Source: Ampelocalamus luodianensis
Taxonomy: Eukaryota > Streptophyta > Magnoliopsida > Poales > Poaceae
DNA: 64,000 nt
Direction: 5' to 3'
Assembly: GCA_036346255.1 (NCBI GenBank)
Contig: CM070632.1
Coordinates: 52,836,896 to 52,900,895 of the forward strand
Made by a program: the position numbers and the translations under genes. Below the pieces are notes generated by a model that saw only the letters and a list, made by a program, of their open reading frames with translations, made no database searches and had not been told where the DNA came from. Below are positions 43,774-55,514 of this stretch, in pieces. Position 1 is the first letter of the stretch. Each line of letters starts with the position of its first letter.

Positions 43774-44273
43774 TTCAATAAGATAACCAAGGAAGACGCA
43801 CAAGGAGTTCTTGTAAGATATGTTGTTTGTAAGATTTGTAAACATGAATTGTCTGAAAAAGTCTTCAAGTGGAACAAAGCACTTGATTAGACATGCTGCT
43901 TGATGTAAAGCAAGGCAAGGATTGGTGATGAGACAAACACAGCTTGATTTGCTTTTATTTTAGATCTTAGAGCTAAAATTCAAGGATTTGCTAATATTCT
44001 TGAACTTCTTAGTGATGCTACAGGCCTAGGCTATTCTAACTATTTTGCAGATTCCTTCGAAATTTGCAATGGTGGCATAACCATAAGATAACATATCATG
44101 TGATGTCCATATTAACACGTGATGTGTTAACTATTCCTGTCTGCACCGTTCCCTCCGAATCTATTTTTAGTCTTTTTGGAAGAATATTGGAGGAGAGAAG
44201 AGCATGTCTCACAAGTGAGATACTGGAGATACTTCTAACCGTGAAGGACTATGAACAAGTTGATGCATGAACA
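43774..44273 (+). pseudogene. hAT transposase, BED finger rest and C-terminus
   Basis: It continues the frame broken at 34798. FNKITKEDAQG...VCKICKH is the BED zinc finger, with its Cys pair followed by degenerate sequence. After a large internal deletion, LDLRAKIQGFANILELL-type sequence and then the C-terminal dimerisation domain appear. The latter reads WWHNHKITYHVMSILTRDVL, IPVCTVPSESIFSLFGRILE and RACLTSEILEILLTVKDYEQ at 44064-44270. The catalytic RNase-H-like middle is absent, so this was already a non-autonomous derivative. Stops add to the decay. Family: hobo/Ac/Tam3. Confidence 0.85.
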
Positions 44274-44817
44274 CAACACTCCGTAGATAATCTAGAGTTG
44301 ACAGACATGTTCAAAAATCTGTACCTAGACAACAACACTTAAAAGAATGATGTATGCAGAGCTATAGAATGTACTCTTTTTCCTTTGCGAATGTTTTCTC
44401 ATGTAGAGTTTTTACTTGGTAAAAGTTTTAACGAGGCATCCATGTAGACATTAATAAAGCTCTTTATTATATTTTGAATGTATTTGTCTATTTTTATGGG
44501 TATAGAACTCTCTTTTTTTTTTTACAAATTTAATCTTTTTTTTTGAATTTTATACATTTTTCTGGAATTTTTTTTTTAAAAAAAAATCGGGTCAAGATGG
44601 GCTAAACGGGCCAACAACGCTCGTCGGGTTAAACGTTCTCGGCCCGACACGGCCTAGCACGAGAGACTGGCGTGCCGTGCCGGGCTGGGCGACCCATCTG
44701 GCCATGCTTGATTGAGCTTGCCTCGCCCCTCCCATGCTATGCTAATACTCTTCTTCGGTCTCGAAAATGTTCTAGAAGGCATGTGCAGTTGTGCGGAAAA
44801 AAAGAAGTGAATTTCAG
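44274..44817. other. Probable hAT 3' flank, no other gene
   Basis: Non-coding. The stretch 44588-44700 ('gggctaaacgggcc', 'cggcccgacacggcc', 'cgtgccgggctggg') is rich in the GGCCCG/CGTGCCG words found near hAT ends, so the hAT right terminus is likely here. The exact inverted repeat and 8-bp duplication were not determined. Confidence 0.5.
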
Positions 44818-45800
44818 AAACCCTAGCTTTTGGGGTGTTGCTAACATAAAGCCCCAAGTTTTGGGATCCCCCCCTCAAAACCACATGTACTTGGGCTGGG
44901 GCATAATACGCATAACCTTTCACATACCCATTTCCTCACATGTACACGGTGTGGCCCACCTGCAGGTCATGACATGACATGGACGTTTCAGATGAGCCAA
45001 CGTCAACTTGATGGTTTAGAATGGACGTTTCAGATGAGCCAACGTCAACTTGATGGTGTGCGAAGTTGCTGGGATGGCCGAGCCACTAAGTTGGCAGCGC
45101 GGTGTGCGTCGCCCGTCGGGACGAAGCGGCGGTCTTGGGCACGCGGTTAGCGCACGCTCGAACGTGTTTGCGTGCGTGAATGCGCTTGTTCGCTTCGATT
45201 CGATGCGCTAAATCTTGTGATTTTTTGGCTCTTCAGGTTGAGTTGCTTGCCGTCTGATTCCAAGATTCGTCGGTGACCATGGCGACTGCCTCCGCGCGTG
45301 AGCGTGACTACCCCTCCTCGTTCCACGCCCGCCCTCGCAACACTGTCCTCCAACCACGTCGACCCCAACCCCTTCTATGCCTCCCTCTACGACTCGGATT
45401 GACATCCTCTGCTATTCTACTGAGAATGTCACAGGATTACACTTTGGCAGATCCAAACGACCGATCCGAAAAGAACTGTTTGGGTCAATTAGCACAGTGA
45501 TTCTACAATACTACAGTATTTACACTGCAGTGAAAAAACACAATCTCACCTATCACTTTCCGATCCAACAGATACTACCCAATGTCTGTTGCGCGCGTCG
45601 GACGACTCCCCTCCTTTTTCTCCCCCGGTTCCTCCACGCAAGCATCCACGGGATGGTGGGCCACACCGTTGCGTGGGACGGGTATGTGAGGAAATGAGGT
45701 CACGTGAAAGGTTATGCTCAAAATACACGTGGTTTTGCGGGGGAACGAAAATCCTAAAAACCTGGGGATTGTGTTACAAATACATCAAAACCCAGGGTTT
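44818..45800. mobile_element. Small inverted-repeat element upstream of the F-box gene
   Basis: About 143 bp at 44818-44960 ('aaaccctag...ggtgtggcccacc') reappear inverted and diverged at 45655-45800 ('ggtgggccacaccg...cccagggttt'). Both arms share 'cataacctttcac' and 'atttcctcacat'. The 0.7-kb interior has a 42-bp tandem duplication (44979-45060) and an exon-like stretch around 45236-45400 with an acceptor (cttcag) and an ATG at 45279, possibly captured. No transposase. No target duplication recognised. Confidence 0.6.
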
Positions 45801-45937
45801 TTTTTTTTAAAAAAAAGAAAATTAGATATCAAGAAAAATAAAGTGAAGGAAAATAGAAAAGGGAAGGCGGAAACTGAAAGAAAGAAGCACACAGCACAGA
45901 CCACACGGCCACAAGAAACCGCAGCCTCCCGATCCCG

Positions 45938-47608
45938 ATGCCATCCTTCGCCGATGGCGAGCTCGCCAGCGACGGCGCGGAGCTGATCCTGTCGCTGCCG
46001 GAGGACGTCCTTGCCCTGATCTCCGCCCACCTCCGCCCCCGTGACCTCCTCGCGCTCTCCGCCGCCTCGCGCCGCCTCCACGACGCCCTCTCCGCCGCCG
46101 ATAAGGCGTGGCTCGCCCAGTGCCGCCGCCTCCTCCCCTCCCCCTCCCACCTCCTCGCCTGGCGCGCCGCCGTAGGAGACTCCTCCCTGGCCGTCTGCCG
46201 CTTCCTCCACTCCGCCTCCCCGCTTCTCGGCCTCTGGGCGCACCAGAACCCCGAGCTCGGCAACCTCGTCGCCGCGCTCCCGGGCTTCCTCTCCGTCGTC
46301 GCCGTCCGATCCATCCCCCAGGAGCTCTCCCCGCACCTCCTATGGGCCCCGTCTTCGAGCTCCTCGCCGACGACCACGGCCGCCCCGCCCTCCTCTTCCT
46401 CCACGGCAACCACCCCGACTCCCTCTTCCCCGGCCTCCTCTCCTCCCTCCACCCACAAGCCAACACCCTCCTTCTCGAGGCCCACACCTCCCAGGCTCCC
46501 ATCCCCTCCTCCCACTTCTCCCGCCTCGCGTTCGGCGACCGTCGCCGGCTGCTCGACGCCCTCGTTGCTGCGTGCCGCGTCACGCTCCCGCCGGAGCTCG
46601 CGGCTGCCCCGCTCTTCGCGCGCTCCGAGAAGGACCACCCGGTGCTCGCCGCGCGGCGGGAGGCGATGCTGCGGCTGCACAGTGAGGCGAGCGGTGGCAT
46701 GGTGCGCAGGCCGGAGGTCGAGGCGCTGCTGCGTGGGGCCAAGAAGATGCCTCCGCCCACGGGCGACACAGCCGGCGAGAGGATGCGGCTGCGGAGGAGC
46801 CTCTCTGCGATGGCCGGGTTCGTCAAGAACGGGCTGCGGCAGATGGTGACGCGGTCGGCGTCGGCGTCGGCGTCGGCGAATTCGAGGGCAGAGTACGCGG
46901 ACAGCAAGCATCTGGCATTGGATGACTTCTTGCGTGCCGGCGACAGCGTCGGCCTGAGCCTCCGGGGCGCGCGGATGCGGCTGTCCACCTACCACGCGTG
47001 GCCGAGCATGCACGACAACCGGTTTGCACTCTACAAGCTGACGGCGCAGGCGCCCGTGCCTGGCCGGGAGTACCCCGGGCTGTGGGGAGGCACATTCGGG
47101 TGGCCGCCGGGCGGCCGGAGGACGAGCGCAAACCTGGCAAGGCTCTCTTCTTCCTGCTGCTCTCATACGAGGAGGACAGCGAGGGGAAGCTTCTGCTGAT
47201 CGCAACCAAGGTGTTGGAGGGCACGCACCATGTCGTGCATCCGAATGGGTCGTCCATGTTCATTGCGCGGTGGGCGAGCCATCGACGGAGGCTTTTCCGT
47301 GGCAGACCGATGAGGAGTCCCGCCCTGTGGACATCGAGAGAAGCTTTGCCGGTGAGGGCATTGCCACCGGGTACGGGTTCAGGTACCCTGGCTCAAAGCC
47401 CGGGTCACTATTTGTACTCCAGGATGGCCGGCTCGCCTTTGTTTGGAGAGACAACAAGGCTGTGCTCACCCTGCAAAGGCTCAACCTGGAGGAGCTGCTG
47501 AGGAAAGGGGAGCGTGTGCCTGCATTGCCGCCAATACTAAACTTTGTGTACCTCACAAAGTCTTACTCCAATGTGTTCACGGTGTTCCATGGCAGCTCGA
47601 GCTGCTAA
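45938..47608 (+). CDS. F-box protein, At5g39450-like, with three frameshifts
   Basis: The gene is a single exon starting at the ATG at 45938. The first frame opens with the F-box itself (LSLPEDVLALISAHLRPRDL, then DKAWLAQCRRLLP), which would bind SKP1 in an SCF ubiquitin ligase. At about 46350 the frame moves on by one lost base (WAP to VFELLADDHGRPALLFLHG). It moves again near 47110 (GLWGGTFGWPPG to PEDERKPGKALFFLLLSYEED) and near 47265 (SSMFIAR to GEPSTEAFPW). The rest reaches TAA at 47608. Every step is a single-base loss in a G/C run, and no nonsense codon interrupts the correct frames over about 556 codons. This fits either a young pseudogene or assembly errors. Similarity to the Arabidopsis protein is from memory. 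Confidence 0.8.
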
Positions 47609-49110
47609 TCTTCTCCCAGGTATGTATATATATATATATATCACTAGTGCCACTAATACCTGTTAATTATGCATTTTGTACTGTCATGCTTGGTTATAGA
47701 TTCCAGTTGCTGGTGTGGTTATCATGTTGTTTAGGTTTAATCCTCTTTGAAAACTCCGTTATAGACAAAATAAAATGTTCTGAGATATACCAAATTTATA
47801 GCGAGTGAGCTCTTGTTAGTTGCTAGGCCATCTGAGGTTCAGCCGTTTGTGCTTTGTAGACACAACCCTGTGCTCTCAATATGACCATGACGCACAGAAT
47901 TAAGCCTAAATCTTTTGATCATGACAAATTTCCGTATGTTCTTTAGTTTGCTCTGTGTGTAAATTTCAAGGTGTGACTACTTGTTGATGTTAGCTACAAA
48001 TACATAGCTCATCATTACTATACAGCTGAAGGTTATACTCGCTACAATGCAAAATACATCAGTCATGTAATCTGCTTTTGTTCTGAAATCGTAGTCAGTA
48101 CTCACTACATGGCAAAATACATCAGTCATGTAATCTGCTTTTGTTCTGAATTCATAGTCAGTATTCAGTACATGGCAAAATACGTCAGTCACTTGTAATT
48201 TGCTTTTGTTCTGAAATTATAGTCGGTACACTGCAAAGCAGGGCTAGATACCCGTAATTTGATAGAGTTTATAGTAACCACTGGTAATAAATGTTTATTG
48301 CACTGTATTTCTTTATGTGATTCCCATCATGCTACTCCTCTATTGAGACTTGATATAACCTACAAGTCTTATCTTTTTCACGTCGAAATGCTCTTGGCTT
48401 GCATTATGTCATTATCCAACGTCCTTGCTGTTCAGTGTTTCACAATTTCGTTGATGTACTCATCTGACCGGATGAACGCCCTGCTTTTAGGTAAAAGACA
48501 GGACTTGGGGACTCTATGAAATGATCACCTGATGCACGCAATGCGAGCAATTGTTACTGGATCAAGTTCTACAGTTCTTCCTTGTAAGGCTATGTACTGA
48601 AGCCTGCTTCTTTTCTGGAGGTTCGCCACCACCGCGCAGGCTTTTTTTCTGGAGGTTCGCCACCACCGCGCATTGATATAACTAGAAGGTCATGCCCGCT
48701 TTGCTGCGCCTTCAGAACCCATCGATCATGGAAACGATCCAAATGTTGTCTTGAACGGTCGTAGATAGCGTTGCCTACAGACAGTAATTATATTAGCGGT
48801 TTGAACAATCTAACAGTCTAAGAGTAATGACAGATTGATGAGATATCCGTTAGGACCTACGTTTAATAAAGAGCAAAAAATGGCTATTCTCTGTAAACAT
48901 TGATAGTTATTCTGATGGAAAGATTGAAGTGTTGATATTTTTGTAAGTTAAAATGGCATGAAAGATTAGAACTAATGGAAGAAGACTCAAACCTACAGGT
49001 ATCAACTCATATGGGACTAATCTATCACTGCAAAGCACAACAACATAGCACCATCCATACCGAAACCATTGAATCTAGATATTGCCTCCACTTGGAGAAA
49101 AAGAAGGTAC
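47609..49110. other. 3' flank of the F-box gene with tandem repeats
   Basis: No gene seen. A (TA)n tract starts at about 47624. Three tandem units of about 67 bp ('ggcaaaatacatcagtcatg...ttttgttctgaa') lie at 48035-48235. A 40-bp word ('ttctggaggttcgccaccac') is duplicated at about 48615-48680. Confidence 0.6.
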
Positions 49111-49241
49111 TGTTAGAGATATATGTATAGAGTGTTATTCCTCATTGTTATGAGGGGTTATTTGCATATTCATCACCTGTACTTTGTGTATATATACTGG
49201 CCATTTTGGCCCCCTGAGAATACAAGTTGTTATTCCTAACA
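49111..49241 (+). repeat. 5' LTR of the truncated Copia element
   Basis: 131 bp with inverted ends TGTTAG...CTAACA and a TATA-like 'gtgtatatatactgg' at about 49186-49200. Very short for a Copia LTR. The partner LTR is missing. Confidence 0.8.
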
Positions 49242-49861
49242 TGGTATCAGAGCAGGTTAGGTTTACCTCTCCTGAATGCGCAACTCGTCCTCCTCTGCCC
49301 TAACCGCCGCTGTTGGCTTCCCTTCCCTTCTGCGGCCTGAAGCTGCTGACGCCGCCACCGCCAGTGGAGGACGCGGTGTCGCCTCCGCCGTCGCTTGGCG
49401 TCGCCTCGTCCTCCTTGTCGTCTCCTGTTCCGGAGTCGATTCGCGCCGCGCCTCATAATCGTCGCCGCAGCAGAGTGCTGCACGTCGCCGACCGCCTGAG
49501 CTCGACGCTTTCCGCCTCGCCGACCGTTGGCGTCGCTCGTCTTTGCTCGGGATTCTTCGCTCAGGGCTGCACGCGACCTTCATCCCGTCGCCCACGACGC
49601 CGCGCCACCGTGCGCGCGGACCTCGAGTCTGAGCCTTGCCGTCGTCGGGCGCTCCGCCTGACCCTAGGTCCCCCCGTGCGCGCCGCTCTCGCCCGTGTGG
49701 GCCTCTGCTTTGGCAGGCCGGGCGTTTAATTGAGCCGGGCCCGAAAAGAGAGGGAAAAAAGGGGGAGAAATTTCAGTACGTCGTTCTAACCGCCGCGCCG
49801 TCCAGCGCCGCCTGTTAAACTTTGTTGCCTTGGTCGCCGCGTCGTCCAGCGCCACTTACCA

Positions 49862-50972
49862 ATGGGCACTGTTTCCCTCCCTCGCTGCCCAATGATCTTC
49901 GATGGTGTTAATTACACCGATTCCGTGTCTCACATGCGTAGTCTTCGTCTCTGGGGCGTCCTCTCTGGCGATATCACCTGCCCGCCTTGCCCTATTCCTC
50001 CGACGGAGCCTACGCTTGTCGCACTGCCCCCGACAGCCGACAAGGCTGCTGCTGAGGTCACTCGCCTTGCTGATGATGAGGCTGCCTCTGCCTACCAGGA
50101 GGCTCTAGATTCCTACAAGGATCGACTGACCGCCTACACTCAGTGGTACGACGACGACGCTTGGGTTGCTGCTGTCCTCATCGCCAGTGTCCAGCCTCAG
50201 TTCTCTTCTAAGGTTGTGGGACTCCCTTCGGCCTTCCAGATGTGGACTCACCTTCGGCAACGCTACGAGCCCTCTGGTGATGCCCTGTACTTGTTCATGG
50301 TCCGCTAGGAGCACTCTCTTGATGAGGTGATGCTCCGTTGGCGCTTTTACGCTCGAGCTCTGCATCGGCGTCACCGACTCTCTCCGCACCGCCGGGCCGC
50401 CGCTCCTATCCGTCTTTGATCAGATGCGTCCGACTGGAGTTTCAACGGGTCTCGAGTTCCTTACCGCCGCCGCCCCGAGTTCGGCGGCGGCGTGCCTAGC
50501 TCCTTGCACGCCACCTCGTGTCACTCTCCGGAGGCTCTACCGAGATACGCGCGAGGAGACTCGCTGAGTGGTCTTTGGTGCGATGCCACTCCCCTCCATG
50601 CTCGTCGCTCGCCCACCTGCTACACCGACCGCTCCACGCTTCAGCACACTGCCTCCTCCAGCGACTGCCACAGGTGGTGGTGGCCGCCCTCCATCTGGTG
50701 GCGGTTGTCCTCACTGCTCCTACTGCAACAAGGTCGACCACATTGAGTCCCAGTGCTATAAGAAGCAGTGGCATCTTTCACGTCGTTCTTCTACTAGCAC
50801 TGGCACTGGCGCTTCTACATCGACGTCTACATCGACTCCTTCAGCAGTTTCTCTCATTGAGCAGGAGATAGCTAGACTTCGATGCCTGCTTGCCGCTTCA
50901 GGTTCTTCCTCGACAGGTTCTGCAGGTTCTACTACTAGCTCTTCGGGCACTGAGAAACCACTTCCTACATAG
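49862..50972 (+). pseudogene. Copia gag, broken
   Basis: The frame from ATG 49862 (MGTVSLPRCPMIFDGVNYTD) carries the N-terminal Copia gag domain: WGVLSGDITCPPCP; YTQWYDDDAWVAAVLIASV; MWTHLRQRYEPSGD. A stop at 50308 ends the first part. After frame changes, the frame 50568-50972 contains the CCHC zinc knuckle (CSYCNKVDHIESQC) and a Ser/Thr-rich tail ending at TAG. Confidence 0.85.
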
Positions 50973-53874
50973 TCAGGTACCTCCCCGTGGATTCTTGATT
51001 CTGGAGCATCTTTTCACATGACTTCTGATTCTTTCACTTTGTCTTTCATTACACCTCTTTCTGTCAGTGTTCTTACTGCTGATGGTACATCTCTTTCTGT
51101 CTCTAGTCGAGGACCTCTTAGCAACTCATCTTTTCATGTTCCTTCTGTTGCTTATGTTCCTCGCCTCACCATGCAGCTTCTTTCTGCTGGGCAGATTACT
51201 GACCTTGGTTGTCGAGTCATTCTCGACTCTGATTCTTGTTGTGTTCAGGACCGCCACACGGGAGCTCTGGTTGGTTCTGACCCTCCGCGCTTTGACTCAT
51301 AGCGTCTCTGGGAGCTTGACTGACTTCACCTTCCTTCCGCTGCCACCGTCGCCGCCAGTCTCTCAGCTTCTGCCACTCCGTCTACTAGCTCTTTTCAGCA
51401 GTGGCATCACCTTCTTGGTCATCTGTGTGGATCTCGTCTGTCGTCTTTAGTTTGTCGTGGTCTTCTGGGGTCTGTCTCAGGAGACTTATCTTTAGATTGT
51501 CAAGGCTGTAAGTTAGGTAAACAGATTCAGCTTCCTTATCCTCACAGTGAGTCGATGTCTCAGCGCCCATTTGATCTTGTTCATTCAGATGTTTGGGGTC
51601 CAGCTCTCTTCGTTTCGAAAGGGGGTCATCGATATTATATCATATTTATAGATGATTTCTCTCGCCACACTTGGATATATTTCATGTCTTCTCGTAGTGA
51701 GGCCTTGTTTATTTATAAACAATTTGTCACTATGGTCCATACATAGTTCTCCACCCCTATTCGTGTTTTTCGTGCTGACTCCACTGGCGAGTACCTCTCT
51801 CGTTACCTACGCAGCTTCCTTGCTGAGCAGGGCACTCTCGCTCAGTTCTCTTGTCCTGGTGCTCATGCTCAGAATGGTGTCGCTGAGCACAAGCATCGTC
51901 ACCTCCTTGAGACGGCTCGTGCACTGATGATTGCCGCCTCTATTCCACCTTACTTTTGGGCCGAGGCTATTTCCACTGCCACCTATCTCGTTAACATCCT
52001 GCCTTCTTCTGCTCTTCAGGGTGCGATCCCTGTTGAGCGTCTCTTTGGTCTTCTTCCTAACTACTCTGTCATTCGTCTGTTTGGCTGCGTTTGCTACGTT
52101 CTCCTCGCCCCTCGAGACCGCACCAAACTGACTGCTCAGTCTGTTGAGTGTGTCTTTCTGGGATACAGTGCCGAGCACAAGGGCTATCGGTGCTGGGATC
52201 CTGTTGGACGATGGATGCGGGTTTCTCGGGATGTGACTTTCAACGAGTCTCGTCCCTTCTACCCACGTCCTGCCTCTCCTTCGGCTTCCCCTGTGGAGTC
52301 TCTGTCCTTTTTTACCTTTCCAGATACACCTATATCTGTCTTGCCCTCGTCCACCCGTCCCACTAAGTCTCCACATATTCCTCCTGTGGCCTCTCCGCCG
52401 TTGTCGCCGCCTGCTTCATCTCCTGCGGCTCCTCAGTCTCCTCCTACTACAACACCTTCTTACCCTCTCTTCTACACTCGTCGACCTCGTATTGAGGATC
52501 TTCCAGATGAGCCATCTTCTCCTAATGCTCCATCTTTCCCTGATGGGTCATCTTCTCCTCGCTACGCTCTCCGCGATCGCTAGTCGTTTCGACCCCCTGC
52601 CCGTTTTGGTTTTGCTGGTGCAGCTACTCATGAGCCTGTCTCCTATCGGGATGCTGTTACTCACCCTGAGTGGCAGCATGCCATGGCCGCGGAGATTGCT
52701 GCTCTCGAGCGTACTGGTACTTGGGATCTTGTTCCTTTTCCATCTCACTCTCGTCCCATCACGTGTAAGTGGGTCTATAATATTAAGACTCGCTCTGATG
52801 GCTCTCTTGAGCGCTATAAGGCGCGTCTTATTGCTCATGGTTTCCAGCAAGAGCATGGTCGTGACTACGATGAGACTTTTGTTCCTGTGGCCCATATGAC
52901 CACTGTCCACACTCTTCTTTCAGTGGCGTTTGTTCACCAATGGTATGTTTATCAGCTTGATGTCAAGAATACCTTTCTTGATGGCGAGTTGCGTGAGGAG
53001 GTCTACATGCATCCGCCACCTGGGTACTCTGTTCCTGAGGGTATGGTCTGTCACCTTCGTCGCTCTTTCTATGGCCTTAAGCAAGGCCCTCGTGCTTAGT
53101 TCGAGCGCTTCTCCTATATGGTCACTGCTGCTGGCTTTTTCGCTAGTGATCATGATCTTGCGCTCTTTGTCCACACTTCGTCTTGTGGTCGGACTCTTCT
53201 TCTTTTGTATGTTGATGATATGATCATTACCAGAGATGATTCTGAGTACATTGCCTTTGTCAAGGCTCGTCTTAGTGAGCAGTTCCTTATGTCGGATCTT
53301 GGTCCTCTTCGTTAGTTCTTTGGGATTGAGGTTACTTCCACTCCAGATGATTTCTTTATGTCCCAAGAGAAGTATATTCAGGATCTTCTTGATCGCGCCT
53401 CTCTCACTGATCAGCGTATTGTTGAGACTCCTATGGAGCTCAATGTTCACCTTCGACCCTCTGATGGCGAGCCTCTTTCTAATCCGACTCGCTATCATCA
53501 TCTTGTTGGGAGTTTTGTCTACCTTACTGTTACTCGTCCGGATATCACTTATCCAGTCCACATTCTGAGTCAGTTCGTCTCTGCTCCCACTCAAGTCCAC
53601 TACAACCACCTTCTTCGAGTTCTGCGATATCTTCATGGGACTATCTCTCACCGTCTCTTCTTTCACTCTAGCTCGTTACAGCTTCAGGCTTATTCGGATG
53701 CTACTTGGGCCAGCGATCCCTCTGATCGTCGGTCTATCTCTGCTTACTATATTTTTTTTTGGTGGTTCTCTTATTGCCGGGAAGACGAAGAAACAAACTG
53801 CAGTGTCTCATTCGAGTGCAGAGGCTGAGTTGCGAGCTATGGCTCTCTTGACAGCAGAGATTACTTGGCTAAGG
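50973..53874 (+). pseudogene. Copia pol, broken (protease, integrase, RT, part RNase H)
   Basis: Protease: WILDSGASFHMTSDS (50990 on). Gag-pre-integrase: WHHLLGH and CQGCKLGKQIQLPYP. Integrase: FDLVHSDVWGPALFVSKGG, FIDDFSRHTWIYFMSS, then NGVAEHKHRHLLETA and FGCVCYVLL. RT begins at 52683 (KWVYNIKTRSDGSLERYKAR; LDVKNTFLDGELREEVYMHP; YGLKQGPRA), with YVDD at 53208-53219. RNase H starts with YSDATWASDPSDRRS and breaks off after AEAELRAMALLTAEITWLR. At least six stops or frame changes interrupt it. Confidence 0.9.
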
Positions 53875-55026
53875 CGAGGGCAGTGCATGGGTTGGGGGCG
53901 GAGACGTAAGCACAACGATGCAGCTGAGACAACACTGCCAGAGGAGCTGGTACCGCGGGGAAGGGGTAGGCGTCGGTGCGGACAGGGGAGTAGATGGCGG
54001 TGGGGCAAGGGAAGAGGAGCAGCGATGGGGACGAAGCGGAGAGCGGGGAAGTGACGGCATGGGCAGGGGAGAGACGGGAGGCTTCCACACGCCGTGAGAA
54101 CCCGGTTGAAGGAAAAGGGAGGAGAAACGTACGCTCAGCGGTCCATCGCACGTCCGGCCGATCGAACGGCTCACGAGTGCGCGAGGCCGGCGTTGGCGAA
54201 GAAAACTGTGGGACAGCTAGACGCAAGCGAGTGGTAGTAAATCGCCGCAAAACACGAAGAGAGCCCCATTTGTAGGCGCTATAAGGAGCTTCATATGTCT
54301 CGCCGCTTCTAAGGAGGGAGGAGCATAGCCCATATGTAATCATGTTTACTTATCTTCTGGATCCAAGCCCAACAATTTTCCGGTTCATCAGATTCAGACC
54401 AGATACCCTCGGCATGATGAGTTTTCTTTTTCTTTTTCATTTTTTGAGAGAGAGAGAGTGTGTGTGTGGTGTGTTGTGACGAGCCTGCCTGCCTTTGTTT
54501 GCACTTGCAGAACATAGTGACAACACGAATATATATCGTCCACTGATGATGAGATTTTGTAGAATCTGGATGTTTGCACTGTACGTGCTCTACGCTCAGC
54601 AGATCTGCGGCAGCTCCTGAACAAATCGACATATTTTTTTTCTAGATAGCAGTAGCAAGACCCACACCAAAGCCACAGACGCTTTCGGATTCTTGGTATT
54701 GTTTTGCAATCAGGCTGATGAATCTAACATTTGATAAGAAAAGCGCTCGCTGTATTCGGACAAGGTGAATAGATATCAGTTATTGCACTTGTTACCCACC
54801 CCGCACATAACGGAAATCTCGTTGCCGCCTTTGCTGGCTCCTTGCGCACGGAACGGAACGGGTAGGTTACTTATATTTGCTCGGTGCAGAAAAAAAGAAT
54901 AATCAAAGATACATCTACATACCTAACCTAATGAGTGGGTTTATGCTTGGCTAATCGAATGACGATCGAATGGATGGTCCTCTCCTTCGCCTTCGCCTTC
55001 GCTTGGGTTTCAATTTCATTCTTAGC

Positions 55027-55059
<33 letters not shown>

Positions 55060-55325
55060 TGGTGTGTGCTCGATCCAGAGAGGAAAGATAGATGATGTAC
55101 CAAATCTTTGATTTACTAGAATTATACAAGTAGAAATGGTGGTCACCAACGGACCACAGCATAGGATTAAACTTCTTCCTCCTCCCGCTCCCGTTTTATA
55201 AAATTTCATTTCCTTTCCTTCTCCGCCGCCGCCTCCGCCTCCAGAGCCCAAACTCAGCTCACCTCTTCTTCCTCCCGCTCCTCTCTCCTCTCCTCTCCTC
55301 TCCTCTCCTCTTCTCCCTCCGAGAG
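53875..55325. other. Intergenic DNA and probable PHD gene promoter
   Basis: GC-rich to about 54250, then AT-rich. Simple repeats are (GA)n/(GT)n at about 54446-54475, (GA)n at 55026-55058 and (CTCTC)n at about 55275-55312. The CT-rich tract just before the PHD gene is a common feature of grass core promoters and 5' UTRs. No other gene is supported. A minus-strand frame at 53861-54343 has no known domain. Confidence 0.55.
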
Positions 55326-55514
55326 GTGGCGGCTGCTCCTCTCGCGCTCGCTCTCCTCACCTCTCCACCGAGAGATCCCAAATCCCCCCCGAACCCTAGA
55401 AACCTCTCCCCGCATCACTTGCTGCGCCTTTGCTCCCTCCCATCCTTCCTTAGGCCTCGCTTCCAAGTCCAATCTCGCCTCGCTCTTTCTTGGGCGTCCT
55501 ATAGCTACCTCCAG

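Larger units (their letters stand above)
49111..53874 (+). mobile_element. 3'-truncated Ty1/Copia retrotransposon
   Basis: A short 5' LTR (49111-49241, TGTTAGAG...CCTAACA) is followed directly by the initiator Met-tRNA primer site (TGGTATCAGAGC, 49242-49253). Gag, protease, integrase, RT and part of RNase H follow in order. Homology stops in RNase H at about 53874 (TAEITWLR), and neither a polypurine tract nor a 3' LTR is found downstream. The 3' end was therefore lost by deletion or rearrangement. Many stops are TAG in place of CAG or TGG, as expected from C-to-T decay of methylated DNA. Confidence 0.9.

Noticed and set aside
45829..47205. Long minus-strand open frames (388 and 458 codons) opposite the F-box gene
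   Set aside because: They are antisense shadows of GC-rich codons, rich in Arg and Gly without any domain, while the plus strand has a clear F-box protein.
53861..54343. Minus-strand frame of 160 codons after the truncated Copia
   Set aside because: Low-complexity Pro/Ser/Arg translation of GC-rich DNA with no family match, crossing the Copia breakpoint.
55326..55514. Upstream in-frame ATG as the start of the PHD protein
   Set aside because: Possible, but the 63 extra residues look like translated CT-rich 5' UTR, and the ATG at 55515 begins a plausible basic nuclear N-terminus.
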